DNA of 64,000 nucleotides from Sphingomonas sp. RIT328 (GCF_000632225.1 NZ_JFYV01000055.1:94688-158687); one strand, 5' to 3'; shown: positions 37,101 to 44,720, counted from the stretch's first letter. The notes: generated from the sequence alone by a model not told the origin. Translations and numbers: made by a program.

Positions 37101-37430
37101 TCAGCTGCGCTCGACCGCCATCAGCGTCACGCCCTCATATTTTTCGGCCGCGGGCTCGAACAGGCTGCTCGGGGTGAAGCGCGTGTCGGTGAGCGTCGGC
37201 GCGCCGAGCCCGTCCATCTTGAAGGTGCCGACCTTTTCCTCGCGTGGCGGCTTGCCGTCGCGCTCCATCGTCACGGCATCGACGTAGATCTCGCCGTGAC
37301 GGGTGTAGAGGATATGGGGCGCGATCGTCACCGTCCCCTTGTTATAGGTGGCGGTCACGGCAAGCTGGCGCACGATCGCTTCGAACATCGTCGGCACCGG
37401 GCCGGTCGGTCCGTTGGCTGAAGTAGTCAT
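37101..37430 (-). CDS. Small hypothetical protein
   Basis: 109-aa soluble protein from MTTSANGP. The core TATYNKGTVTIAPHILYTRHGEIYVDAVTMERDG has the strand pattern of a small beta-barrel and faintly recalls a stand-alone WYL-like fold, but I do not assign it. No membrane segment. Convergent with the glycine-zipper gene. Confidence 0.6.
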   Translation of the reverse strand: MTTSANGPTGPVPTMFEAIVRQLAVTATYNKGTVTIAPHILYTRHGEIYVDAVTMERDGKPPREEKVGTFKMDGLGAPTLTDTRFTPSSLFEPAAEKYEGVTLMAVERS

Positions 37431-37505
37431 CGGCGGCACCATAAACGTTCGTGTTGCATCGCAGCAAGAACGCTTTCGCGCCGCCGGTGTTTCCGGTGGA
37501 CGACG

Positions 37506-37811
37506 TCAGACGCGGAAGCAGCGACGCTGCGGGCCATAATAGCCCCGCTCGATCCGGCATACCACCCGCCCGCGACCATAGCCGCGGCCGCCCCAGCGCG
37601 GTCCTCGATCATAGCCATAGCCGCGATAGCCCGGACCGCCATGCCAACGACGCCCGTCATGCCGACCATAACCATGGCCGCGATAGCCGCCATGATCGTA
37701 GCCACGGTCGTAGCCACGGTCGTAGCCATAACGCTGCGCCTCGGCCGGCGCGGCCCCTGCCAGCATCCCGATCCCGAGGGCAGCGGCCCCTAAACACGCA
37801 ATGAAGTTCAT
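37506..37811 (-). CDS. Exported Gly/Tyr/Arg-rich repeat protein
   Basis: 101-aa protein with a signal peptide (CLGAAALGIGMLAGAAPAEA). The mature region is built of GYDRGYDRGYDHGGYRGHGY-type repeats and ends in VVCRIERGYYGPQRRCF with two cysteines. A good ribosome site (AGGAG) precedes the ATG. Such low-complexity envelope proteins are common in sphingomonads; function unknown. Confidence 0.7.
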   Translation of the reverse strand: MNFIACLGAAALGIGMLAGAAPAEAQRYGYDRGYDRGYDHGGYRGHGYGRHDGRRWHGGPGYRGYGYDRGPRWGGRGYGRGRVVCRIERGYYGPQRRCFRV

Positions 37812-37917
37812 GGGTTACTCCTGACACGCCCGTTTATGGGCATGGCGCGACCCTGCACCCCCGGCACTGCATGCGGCCTGAACCCGCGGTTGTACGAATG
37901 TCAGCTTTGCTGCCCGG

Positions 37918-38226
37918 TCACGCCGGCACGCGCACGGTCAGCCCATCCAGCGCCGCAGTAAGCCGAATCTGGCAGGCGAGCCGGCTGGTCCGCGTCGCAT
38001 CGGGGACGAGATCGAGCAGATCCTCCTCCTCGTCGCGGGCGGGCGGCAGCCGTGCGAAATCCTCCGCCGCGACGATGACGTGGCAGGTCGCGCAGGCCAT
38101 GTCGCCGTTGCACGTCCCCTCGAGCGGTTCGCCCGCGCCCCGCGCGACGTCGAGCAGCCGCGTGCCCGATTCGCCCGCCGCGGATCGCGCCGTTCGGTCC
38201 GGCCCGACGAAGACGACGCGGATCAT
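37918..38226 (-). CDS. [2Fe-2S] ferredoxin
   Basis: 102-aa adrenodoxin-type ferredoxin. Ligands C39, C45 and C48 (CNGDMACATC) and a fourth Cys in RLACQIRL. The DEEEDLLDLV acidic helix is the redox-partner docking site of this class. Its ATG overlaps the stop of the upstream cysteine desulfurase, so it is the third gene of an operon and may feed electrons to Fe-S assembly. Confidence 0.9.
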   Translation of the reverse strand: MIRVVFVGPDRTARSAAGESGTRLLDVARGAGEPLEGTCNGDMACATCHVIVAAEDFARLPPARDEEEDLLDLVPDATRTSRLACQIRLTAALDGLTVRVPA

Positions 38227-39302
38227 AGCCCCTGCCGTGCCGCCGCCGCGACGATCAGCGCCAGCCCCGCGCGCAATTCGGCTTCGTCGGTATAGCGCCC
38301 GAAGCCGAGTCGCAGGCTCGACCGCGCCTCCCCCTCCGACAGGCCGATCGCGCGCAGCACATGGCTCGACCGGCCCGATCCGCTCGCGCAGGCCGATCCG
38401 GCGGAACAGGCGAGATCGCGACACTCGCTCATCAGCCGCGCGACATCGAGGCCGTCGCGCCCGACGTTGAGGTTGCCGCGATAGCGCGGTGCGGCCGTGC
38501 CGTTGATCCGCCAGCCGGGCAAGGCGTCGACTGCCAGTTGCCACAGACGCTCGACATGCGCCGCGTCCCGCTCGCCTTCCGCGCCGAGCAAGGCCGCCGC
38601 CGCGCCGAAGCCGGCGCACAGCGCGGGCGACAGCGTGCCCGAACGGCCCCGCTCCTGCCCGCCGCCGTGGAGCAGCGGTTCCGGCTCCACGCCGTCGCGC
38701 ACCCACAAGGCGCCGATCCCCTTGGGGCCGTGCATCTTGTGCGCCGACAGCGCGATCAGGTCGCAGCCCGGCGGCATCGCGACCCGGCCGAAGCCCTGCA
38801 CCGCGTCGCACAGCATCAGCGCGCCCGCCGCATGCGCCAGTTCGGCCAAAGCGGCGATCGGCTGGATCACGCCAATCTCGTTATTGACCAGCATCGCCGC
38901 GACCAGCCCGACGCCAGGCCGGATCGCCGCCGCCGCCACGGCGAGATCGATCAGTCCGTCGCGTCCGACCGGCAGCACCGTCACGGCCCGCCCCCGCGCC
39001 GCCTCGGCCGCGACGGTGTCGAGCACCGCGGCATGTTCGCTCGCCAGCGTGACGATGCCGCCGCGCGTGCCCTTGATCGCCCAGTTGAGCGACTCGGTCG
39101 CGCCGCTGGTGAAGCGCAGCGAACCGCCAGGCGGCAGTTGCGCGGCGATCGCATCGCGCGCGACCTCCACCGCCGCCTTGGCGGCGCGGCCGGCGCGGTG
39201 GGGGGCATGCGGATTGGCGTGCTGCGTCTCGAGCCACGGCAGCATCGCGGCGAGCGCTCCGGGCGCGAGCGGCGTCGTCGCCTGATAGTCGAGGTAGATC
39301 AT
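38223..39302 (-). CDS. Cysteine desulfurase, second copy
   Basis: 359-aa class-V aminotransferase-fold PLP enzyme of the NifS/IscS family. Features seen: IYLDYQATTPL start; EHAAVLD with the PLP-stacking His; LCDAVQGFG with the PLP Asp; the PLP lysine in SAHKMHGPKG; and a catalytic-loop Cys in SAGSACASGSGRSSH (C305). All key residues are present. It overlaps its neighbours by ATGA on both sides and is clearly different in sequence from the tandem copy before it. Confidence 0.9.
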   Translation of the reverse strand: MIYLDYQATTPLAPGALAAMLPWLETQHANPHAPHRAGRAAKAAVEVARDAIAAQLPPGGSLRFTSGATESLNWAIKGTRGGIVTLASEHAAVLDTVAAEAARGRAVTVLPVGRDGLIDLAVAAAAIRPGVGLVAAMLVNNEIGVIQPIAALAELAHAAGALMLCDAVQGFGRVAMPPGCDLIALSAHKMHGPKGIGALWVRDGVEPEPLLHGGGQERGRSGTLSPALCAGFGAAAALLGAEGERDAAHVERLWQLAVDALPGWRINGTAAPRYRGNLNVGRDGLDVARLMSECRDLACSAGSACASGSGRSSHVLRAIGLSEGEARSSLRLGFGRYTDEAELRAGLALIVAAAARQGL

Positions 39303-40369
39303 GCCGCGCGCCGGGTCGTCCGCGCCATCTGCCGCCAGGCGGCGACGAAGCCGTCGACCGCCGCGGTATCGGTGTCTCGCCCGAAGCTCACCCGGATCAC
39401 CTCGCGCCCGTCGGTCTCGCTCCAGCCCATCGCGGCGAGGACGTGGCTCGGCTTCATGCTGCCGCTCGAACAGGCGCTGCCCGCTGATATCGCGAAGCCG
39501 GCGCCGTCGAGCAGGATCAATTGCGCCGCCGCCTTGACCCCGCGCAGCCGGTAGGAGCCGATCGCCGGGTGGCGCACCGCCGCCGCGGCGACAATCTCGC
39601 CGCCCGAGCGCAGGATCGCATCGTCGAGCCGGTCGCGCAGCGGCTGATGATCGGGCTCCGCGACATCGAGCGCCGCGGCATAGCCGAGCGCGCCGGGCAG
39701 ATTCTCGGTACCCGGCCGATAGCCGCGCTCCTGCCCGCCGCTCGGGCTGAGCAGCGCGAGATCGCGGACCAGCAGCGCGCCGACGCCCGGCGGGCCGCCG
39801 CGCTTGTGCGCCGACAGCGCGACCATATCGGCGAACGCCGCCACCTCGCCGGAGGCCGGCATCTGCGCGGCATCGACGAGCAGCCGCCCGCCCGCCGCAT
39901 GGACCAGCGCGGCGATCTCGCCAAGCGGCTGGCGCACCCCCGTCTCGCTGTTCGTCCATTGCACGCAGACCAGCGCCGGGGGTCCGTCGAGCATCGTCGC
40001 GAGCCGCGCGCGATCGACCACGCCCGCGGCGTCGACCGGCGCGACCGCGGCATCGCCCGCGGCGCGGATCACCGCATCATGTTCGACCGCGGTGATGATT
40101 CGCCGCGGCAGAACCGACCGGCCGAGCGCGATGTGCAGCGATTCGCTCGCGCCGCTGGTCAGCAGCGTCTCGCCCGTCCAGCCATAGGCCGCGGCGATTC
40201 GCCGCCGCGCGCCCTCGAGCGCCGCGCGCGCCGCGCGTCCCTCGGCATGCGGCGACGACGGATTCGCCCAGAGCGCGACACCCTGCGCCATCGCCTCGCG
40301 CGCGGCCGCGATCACCGGGGTGGTGGCGGCGTGATCCAGATAGATACGATGCGACAGGGTTCGTTCCAA
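39299..40369 (-). CDS. Cysteine desulfurase, first copy (TTG start)
   Basis: 356-aa NifS/IscS-family PLP enzyme that takes sulfur from cysteine for Fe-S clusters or tRNA thiolation. RIYLDHAATTPV near the start; His in AVEHDAVI; Asp in LLVDAAQM; Lys in SAHKRGGPPG; mobile-loop Cys in SAGSACSSGSMKPSH (C300). No ATG lies upstream of the conserved YLDHAATTP, so the TTG at 40369 is taken. First gene of the three-gene operon; 78 bp from the divergent hydrolase gene. Confidence 0.9.
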   Translation of the reverse strand: MERTLSHRIYLDHAATTPVIAAAREAMAQGVALWANPSSPHAEGRAARAALEGARRRIAAAYGWTGETLLTSGASESLHIALGRSVLPRRIITAVEHDAVIRAAGDAAVAPVDAAGVVDRARLATMLDGPPALVCVQWTNSETGVRQPLGEIAALVHAAGGRLLVDAAQMPASGEVAAFADMVALSAHKRGGPPGVGALLVRDLALLSPSGGQERGYRPGTENLPGALGYAAALDVAEPDHQPLRDRLDDAILRSGGEIVAAAAVRHPAIGSYRLRGVKAAAQLILLDGAGFAISAGSACSSGSMKPSHVLAAMGWSETDGREVIRVSFGRDTDTAAVDGFVAAWRQMARTTRRAA

Positions 40370-40447
40370 TTGCGTGACGGAGCCTGACGCTTATATAGCG
40401 CGCAACGATCCGCGCTCCCAGCGCGCCCCTTAGCAGCGGCGAGACCC

Positions 40448-41104
40448 ATGCCCGAAGTGATTTTCCCCGGCCCCGAAGGCCGTCTCGAAGGGCGTTTCGC
40501 CCCCGCTCCGCGGCCGCGCGCGCCGGTGGCGATGATTCTCCATTCGCACCCGGCGGCGGGCGGCACGATGAACAGCCGCATCGTCCAGGAGCTGTACAAG
40601 ACCTTCCAGCGCCGCGGTTTCGCGACGCTGCGCTTCAACTTCCGCGGCGTCGGCAAGAGCCAGGGCACGTTCGACAACGGCATCGGCGAATTGTCCGACG
40701 CGGCGAGCGCGCTCGACTGGGTGCAGAGCTTCCACCCGGAGGCGTCGACCACCTGGATCGCCGGGGTCAGCTTCGGCGCCTGGATCGGCATGCAATTGCT
40801 GATGCGCCGGCCGGAGATCCGCGGCTTCATCTCGATCGCGCCGCCCGCCAACATGTTCGACTTTTCGTTCCTCGCCCCCTGCCCGTCGTCGGGGATCATC
40901 ATCCAGGGCGAGGCCGACGAGGTCGCCACCCCCGGCGCGACGCAGAAGCTGGTCGACAAGCTGCGCACGCAGAAGCACATCACCATCCATCACGACACGA
41001 TACCGAAGGCCAACCACTTCTTCGAGAACGAGACGCCGGAGCTGATGCGCTCGGTCGACAAGTATCTCGACATGCGGCTGGATCCGAATTCGCCGATACG
41101 GTGA
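40448..41104 (+). CDS. Alpha/beta hydrolase
   Basis: 218-aa alpha/beta-hydrolase-fold protein. It has the HSHPAAGGTMNSRIVQ oxyanion region, a FNFRGVGKSQG strand-helix turn, nucleophile elbow GVSFGA, Asp in IIQGEADEV and His in KANHFFE. Substrate unknown. A 12-bp hairpin follows (41112-41140). The 3' end from 40889 on is duplicated as a decayed copy at 41558-41772, so this gene was an anchor for a recombination event that brought in an immunity-like gene. Confidence 0.9.
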   Translation: MPEVIFPGPEGRLEGRFAPAPRPRAPVAMILHSHPAAGGTMNSRIVQELYKTFQRRGFATLRFNFRGVGKSQGTFDNGIGELSDAASALDWVQSFHPEASTTWIAGVSFGAWIGMQLLMRRPEIRGFISIAPPANMFDFSFLAPCPSSGIIIQGEADEVATPGATQKLVDKLRTQKHITIHHDTIPKANHFFENETPELMRSVDKYLDMRLDPNSPIR

Positions 41105-41111
41105 TTTGTGG

Positions 41112-41140
41112 GCGGGCTCGCCGGTTGACGGCGAGCCCGC
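41112..41140 (+). terminator. Hairpin after the alpha/beta hydrolase gene
   Basis: Perfect 12-bp stem (41112-41123 with 41129-41140), loop GTTGA. No clear T-run follows. It also lies just past the end of the minus-strand gene at 41169, so it may end transcripts from both sides. Confidence 0.55.
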
Positions 41141-41168
41141 ATCGTCGCCGTTTCCGTTGGTCAATGCG

Positions 41169-41558
41169 TCAGTCTTCGGTGACCTGCCCCTCGTCGTTTG
41201 ACGGGCACGCGGAAGGTTGCTCTTTGTATGACTCCTCAATAATATCGTCGATATCCCATAGCAGATGGCAGCCAATCACTGTCTTGCCATTATCGTCACC
41301 GGGATCATCGACAAACAGCGCCTTCGCCCGCGCTGCAAGGTCGACCGCCTTGGCGTACCGCGCCTCTCCTAGCTCTTCCCTGACATTTTGCAGCGCTTCA
41401 CCGAGCACAGCGAATTCGCTATCGATTGTACGATCCGTTGCCCACCAATCCTTGAAAACAAAAGATGGCGCGGCGGTAACCAGCGTTGAAAGATAATCTT
41501 GAATTTCATCAAGCGATGATGGCTGGTACCTTGAGTTTACTTTTCGACTAAAATTCAT
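41169..41558 (-). CDS. Orphan immunity-like protein A
   Basis: 129-aa acidic helical protein, paralogous to the 130-aa gene at 41828-42220. Shared blocks are EIQD, TIDxEF, LGxARYAKA, RAKALF and a matching C-terminal D/E-rich helix; I estimate 40-50% identity. Base composition is AT-richer than neighbours. There is no toxin gene next to it. Its ATG sits exactly at the edge of the duplicated hydrolase fragment, and no Shine-Dalgarno sequence is visible, so expression is uncertain. The function, immunity to a toxin of the neighbouring type, is inferred from context. Confidence 0.65.
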   Translation of the reverse strand: MNFSRKVNSRYQPSSLDEIQDYLSTLVTAAPSFVFKDWWATDRTIDSEFAVLGEALQNVREELGEARYAKAVDLAARAKALFVDDPGDDNGKTVIGCHLLWDIDDIIEESYKEQPSACPSNDEGQVTED

Positions 41559-41772
41559 CGGGGATCATCATCCAGGGCGAGGCCGACGAGGTCGTCACCC
41601 CCGGCGCGACGCAGAAGCTGGTCGACAAATTGCGCACGTAGAAGCACATCACCTCCATCACGACACGATCCCGAAGGCCAACCACTTCTTCCAGAACGAG
41701 ACGCCGGAGCTGATGCGCTCGGTCGACAAATATCTCGACATGCGGCTTGATCCGAATTCGCTGATCAGATGA
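41558..41772 (+). pseudogene. Decayed duplicate of the 3' end of the alpha/beta hydrolase gene
   Basis: 215 bp matching 40889-41104 with about 13 differences (roughly 94% identity), ending at the same TGA. It has an in-frame TAG (CGCACGTAG) and a 1-bp deletion (in CATCACCTCC), so it cannot be translated through. Most other differences are synonymous in the hydrolase frame, as expected of a formerly functional allele from another lineage rather than random decay. No start or upstream part of the gene is present. Confidence 0.9.
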
Positions 41773-41827
41773 GGCAGACGCCGGGACCACGATTACGCGG
41801 CCCCGGCGGCTTGCCCGAAAACGACGC

Positions 41828-42220
41828 TCAGTCGCCGCTCAAAATACCTTCGAAATCGAGAATGCCGGCATGATATCGCTCTCCCCTCACTTCTTCGAGG
41901 ATATCGTATACCTCCATCAGCGCCGTGACGCCTTTACGAGCGTCCCCCGTCGCCGATTGCGGGTCCGCCAGGAACAAGGCTTTTGCTCTATCGGTCAGAC
42001 CTGCTGCTTTAGCATACCTCGCCGCGCCTAATTTGTTCTCGACTGCTTGCAATCCTTCCCGAAGACGAAAGAATTCATTATCGATTGTTTTAGGATAGCC
42101 GTAAAAGGTAACTACCTTAAAGAAAGGCGCTTCGTTAGCCATCACAATAATAAGGTCTTGAATTTCGCTTAAATTTTCAGGGATATATAACCTATCGCCG
42201 TACGTCTCTCTCGGGTTCAT
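41828..42220 (-). CDS. Immunity-like protein B, coupled to the toxin gene
   Basis: 130-aa acidic protein (MNPRETYGDRLYIPENLSEIQD...) with helical RAKALFLADP and LMEVYDILEEV segments. A strong ribosome site GAGGAGG lies 5 nt upstream of this ATG and overlaps the stop codon of the toxin gene (42231), which decides the start over an ATG 10 codons further upstream. The toxin-then-immunity order, small size, acidity and coupling are typical of immunity proteins. No known immunity family recognised. Confidence 0.7.
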   Translation of the reverse strand: MNPRETYGDRLYIPENLSEIQDLIIVMANEAPFFKVVTFYGYPKTIDNEFFRLREGLQAVENKLGAARYAKAAGLTDRAKALFLADPQSATGDARKGVTALMEVYDILEEVRGERYHAGILDFEGILSGD

Positions 42221-42225
42221 GAGTA

Positions 42226-42232
42226 CCTCCTC
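42226..42232 (-). promoter_or_regulatory. Strong Shine-Dalgarno overlapping the toxin stop codon
   Basis: On the minus strand TGAGGAGG joins the toxin TGA with a GAGGAGG ribosome site 5 nt before the immunity-like ATG at 42220. This couples immunity synthesis to ribosomes finishing the toxin. Confidence 0.75.
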
Positions 42233-43184
42233 AAGGTATTTTGTAGACATAGGTATGGGCGGAGCCAGCTTCGGACGGCGTCATTACCGCGATATGGCGT
42301 GGCTTCGGCAAACCCTTAGCAAATCGGCGAAGCTGAGCAGCGCTCATCGTTTTTCTTTGAAGACTGCCCTCAATAATTAGATCGTCTACCATAACGTCGG
42401 GAATACCATACGATCGGCCTTGCCCGTCGATGTAAAGTCTTCGATTTATCCTGACACGCCCTCGCGCGGCAGCCTTGATGCCATACCAGTTCAAAGCGCC
42501 TCTGATGTTACCCCGAACCCTCCGGTCGACGTAATTCCCGAGCCTCATCTGATCATTTACACCGTGCGACTTCAGTTCGCCGGCTTTTTGCAGCTTGTCA
42601 CCTTCTCTTTTTGCTTGATCGATCTCTCTTTGCATTCGAACCATCATCGCTGTCTTTAGCGGCTCTATGTTGCCTGTCTTTCGAAGATAAGTCGCTGCCC
42701 GCCACATCATAAGGTCATCCAACCTGGCCGCACTCGCCTCCACGCTGGGTTGCGGAGAATAAATTTGTTGATAAACAAAATTAGGATCTAATTTCTTTAT
42801 TTCTTTTAAGACCTCTTTCGAGCGGTTATCCAGAATATTGATTTGGGCCTCTGCCGCCGGTCCAAATATATCTAGCGTCGATTGCGCCAAGGCTTGGATA
42901 CCATTCCACAGTGGACCATGCAGTTCCGGAAACGCCTGCTCGACCGTCATCGGGTCTTCAAAAGCTCGGCTATTGCCGCCCCGGCCAAGCCGCGGTCCCT
43001 GCCCGCCGTAATGCTCTTCGATCCCCGCTCCGATACCGGTCGCGAACGTGAACCGCCCGTTACGTGGATCGTGATAGGGATTGAACTTGAGCTCGAGTCC
43101 GCCCGCCAATCTCGCAACGGGCAAAAACCCCGTCCGTAACCATCTCGAAATCGCTCGTCTTCGTTCCTCAACCGATAAGTGCAT
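42231..43184 (-). CDS. Putative polymorphic toxin with nuclease-like C-terminus
   Basis: 317-aa protein. The N-terminal module has a basic helix (EERRRAISRWLRTG) and the motif KFNPYHDPRNGRFTF (33-47), of the FNPxHDxxxGRFT type seen near the start of many secreted or phage-packaged toxins. A helical middle follows. The C-terminal 60 residues (258-317) have IPD (261-263), DD (267-268), an E272-centred strand, then QLRRF (284-288), resembling restriction-endonuclease-fold toxins of the Tox-REase-7 type; the expected ExK lysine is not in place (EGS, with K278 nearby). AT-rich coding sequence. No signal peptide. Toxin role inferred from architecture and the coupled immunity-like gene. Confidence 0.6.
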   Translation of the reverse strand: MHLSVEERRRAISRWLRTGFLPVARLAGGLELKFNPYHDPRNGRFTFATGIGAGIEEHYGGQGPRLGRGGNSRAFEDPMTVEQAFPELHGPLWNGIQALAQSTLDIFGPAAEAQINILDNRSKEVLKEIKKLDPNFVYQQIYSPQPSVEASAARLDDLMMWRAATYLRKTGNIEPLKTAMMVRMQREIDQAKREGDKLQKAGELKSHGVNDQMRLGNYVDRRVRGNIRGALNWYGIKAAARGRVRINRRLYIDGQGRSYGIPDVMVDDLIIEGSLQRKTMSAAQLRRFAKGLPKPRHIAVMTPSEAGSAHTYVYKIP

Positions 43185-43351
43185 GCCGTCACCTCGCTGG
43201 GTTACGGCGGGAACATATCAGCAACATTTTCCAACAAGGCAAAGCCTATCAGCGTCCATTTTGGTGGCGTCGGCCGAAAGCATTGTTCAGATGGACGATA
43301 TTCTTCCGGAGGCGGCATCAGCAACCCGCTGACATCGACCCGACTCGCGGC

Positions 43352-43531
43352 TTACATCTGCCAGATTACCACATTGCCGAGCAGCACCCCTGCCATTACC
43401 AGCAGCAGCACGGCCTTCTTGCGATCGCCACCGCGGGCGAGCAGCGCGCCGCCGCCGATCAGGCAGGCGAAGCAGCCGAGCATCGCAATCGCCGGGGCGG
43501 CCTTGGCGATCGAGAGAAGAAGACCTTGCAT
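43352..43531 (-). CDS. Small two-helix membrane protein (59 aa)
   Basis: Reads MQGLLLSIAKAAPAIAMLGC..., with two hydrophobic helices (about residues 3-32 and 40-57) separated by a basic turn RGGDRKK. The basic inner loop gives a sensible hairpin topology and the frame has typical high-GC codon use. It lies between the toxin island and the dehydratase gene. Function unknown. Confidence 0.6.
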   Translation of the reverse strand: MQGLLLSIAKAAPAIAMLGCFACLIGGGALLARGGDRKKAVLLLVMAGVLLGNVVIWQM

Positions 43532-43624
43532 CGCGGGATGGTGCCGCGGCTCGGCCGCCGTGTCGAGCCTCGCTGGGCGCCGCTGCGCCCCCTCGCCCGT
43601 TCGACGCTTCGGCCCTGTGACCGG

Positions 43625-44596
43625 TCAGCCGATCGCCCGCGCATAGGCCGCCATATCGACGTTGCCGCCCGACAGGATCACCAGCAGCGATGTACCCGTC
43701 ACCCTGCCCGCGAGCACCGCCGCCAGTCCGACCGCGCCGCCCGGCTCGATCACCAGCCGCAGCTGTTCCGCCGCCCAGCGCTGCGCCGCCGCGATCTCCG
43801 CCTCGCTGACCGCGACGCCGGTCGCGCCGCGTCGCGCCAGCACGTCGAAGGTCAGCGGCGACACGCGCTGCGTCTGCAAGGCATCGCAGGCGGTCGGCGG
43901 CGGATTGGTGCCGACGGGCTCGATCCATCCCGCCTCCAGGCTGCGGCGCATGTCGTCCCACCCCTCCGGCTCGACCACCGTCACCGCGGCGTCGCGCAGC
44001 GCCAGCGTGACGCCGGCAGCGAGGCCGCCGCCACCGCAGGGGATCACCAGCTGAGTCGGCGCGGGCAGCCCGAGCGCCGCCATCTGCGCCGCCGCTTCGA
44101 TGCCGGCGCTGCCCTGCCCCTCGATCACCCAGGGATCGTCGAAACTCGGCACGAGGGTCGCGCCGCGGGCCTCGGCGAGTCGCGCGGCGATCGCCTCGCG
44201 GCTTTCGCCGGCGCGATCGTAGCGCACCACCTCGGCGCCGAGCGCGAGCGTCGCCTCCAGCTTGGCGCGGGGCGCATCGGCGGGCATCACGATCGTCGCC
44301 GCGATCCCCAGCCGCCGGGCCGCCCAGGCGATCCCCTGCGCATGATTGCCCGACGAGAAAGCGACGACGCCGCGGCGCCGCGATTCTTCGTCCAGCGCGG
44401 TCAGTCGATGCCAGGCGCCGCGGATTTTGAACGCGCCGATCGGCTGCACCGATTCGGCCTTGAACGTCACATTCAAGCCGTTGATTTCGCGCCGAAAAAT
44501 GGGGGTCGGCGGGAGGATGCGGGCGACCTTGTCCGCGGCGTCCCGGACCCCTGCCGCCGTCGGCTGTCGCAAAAACGTCACTTTTCGTCCTTTCAT
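43625..44596 (-). CDS. Threonine/serine dehydratase-like PLP enzyme
   Basis: 323-aa fold-type II PLP enzyme of the threonine dehydratase/serine racemase group. PLP lysine in PIGAFKIRGAW (K57), FSSGNHAQG for the phosphate/substrate loop, and the Gly-rich PCGGGGLAAG. No C-terminal ACT domain, so it is a catabolic or racemase-type member without isoleucine feedback. The ATG at 44596 (MKGRKVTF) is preferred over an upstream one. Divergent from the decarboxylase gene. Confidence 0.88.
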   Translation of the reverse strand: MKGRKVTFLRQPTAAGVRDAADKVARILPPTPIFRREINGLNVTFKAESVQPIGAFKIRGAWHRLTALDEESRRRGVVAFSSGNHAQGIAWAARRLGIAATIVMPADAPRAKLEATLALGAEVVRYDRAGESREAIAARLAEARGATLVPSFDDPWVIEGQGSAGIEAAAQMAALGLPAPTQLVIPCGGGGLAAGVTLALRDAAVTVVEPEGWDDMRRSLEAGWIEPVGTNPPPTACDALQTQRVSPLTFDVLARRGATGVAVSEAEIAAAQRWAAEQLRLVIEPGGAVGLAAVLAGRVTGTSLLVILSGGNVDMAAYARAIG

Positions 44597-44720
44597 GCGC
44601 CAACCCACTTTACATGGGGGGCCGACGACCATAAATCGCGCTTCCGCTGCCCCATGGGACTTCCAACCGCAAGGCAGCTTTTGTCACCGTATGCCGAAAG
44701 GCAATTGGAGGTCCCTTGAA

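Noticed and set aside
40889..41772. The duplicated hydrolase end considered as attL/attR of an integrative element
   Set aside because: No integrase or recombinase gene lies between or beside the copies, and the divergence pattern fits allelic recombination better.
42221..42250. Start of immunity-like protein B at the ATG at 42250
   Set aside because: The strong GAGGAGG site fits the ATG at 42220, and the paralogue at 41169-41558 also starts MN at the equivalent place.
44597..44720. speF-type riboswitch or leader upstream of the ornithine-type decarboxylase
   Set aside because: Only a small GAAA-loop hairpin is visible and the upstream region is short and overlaps the divergent dehydratase gene; no larger conserved fold could be recognised.
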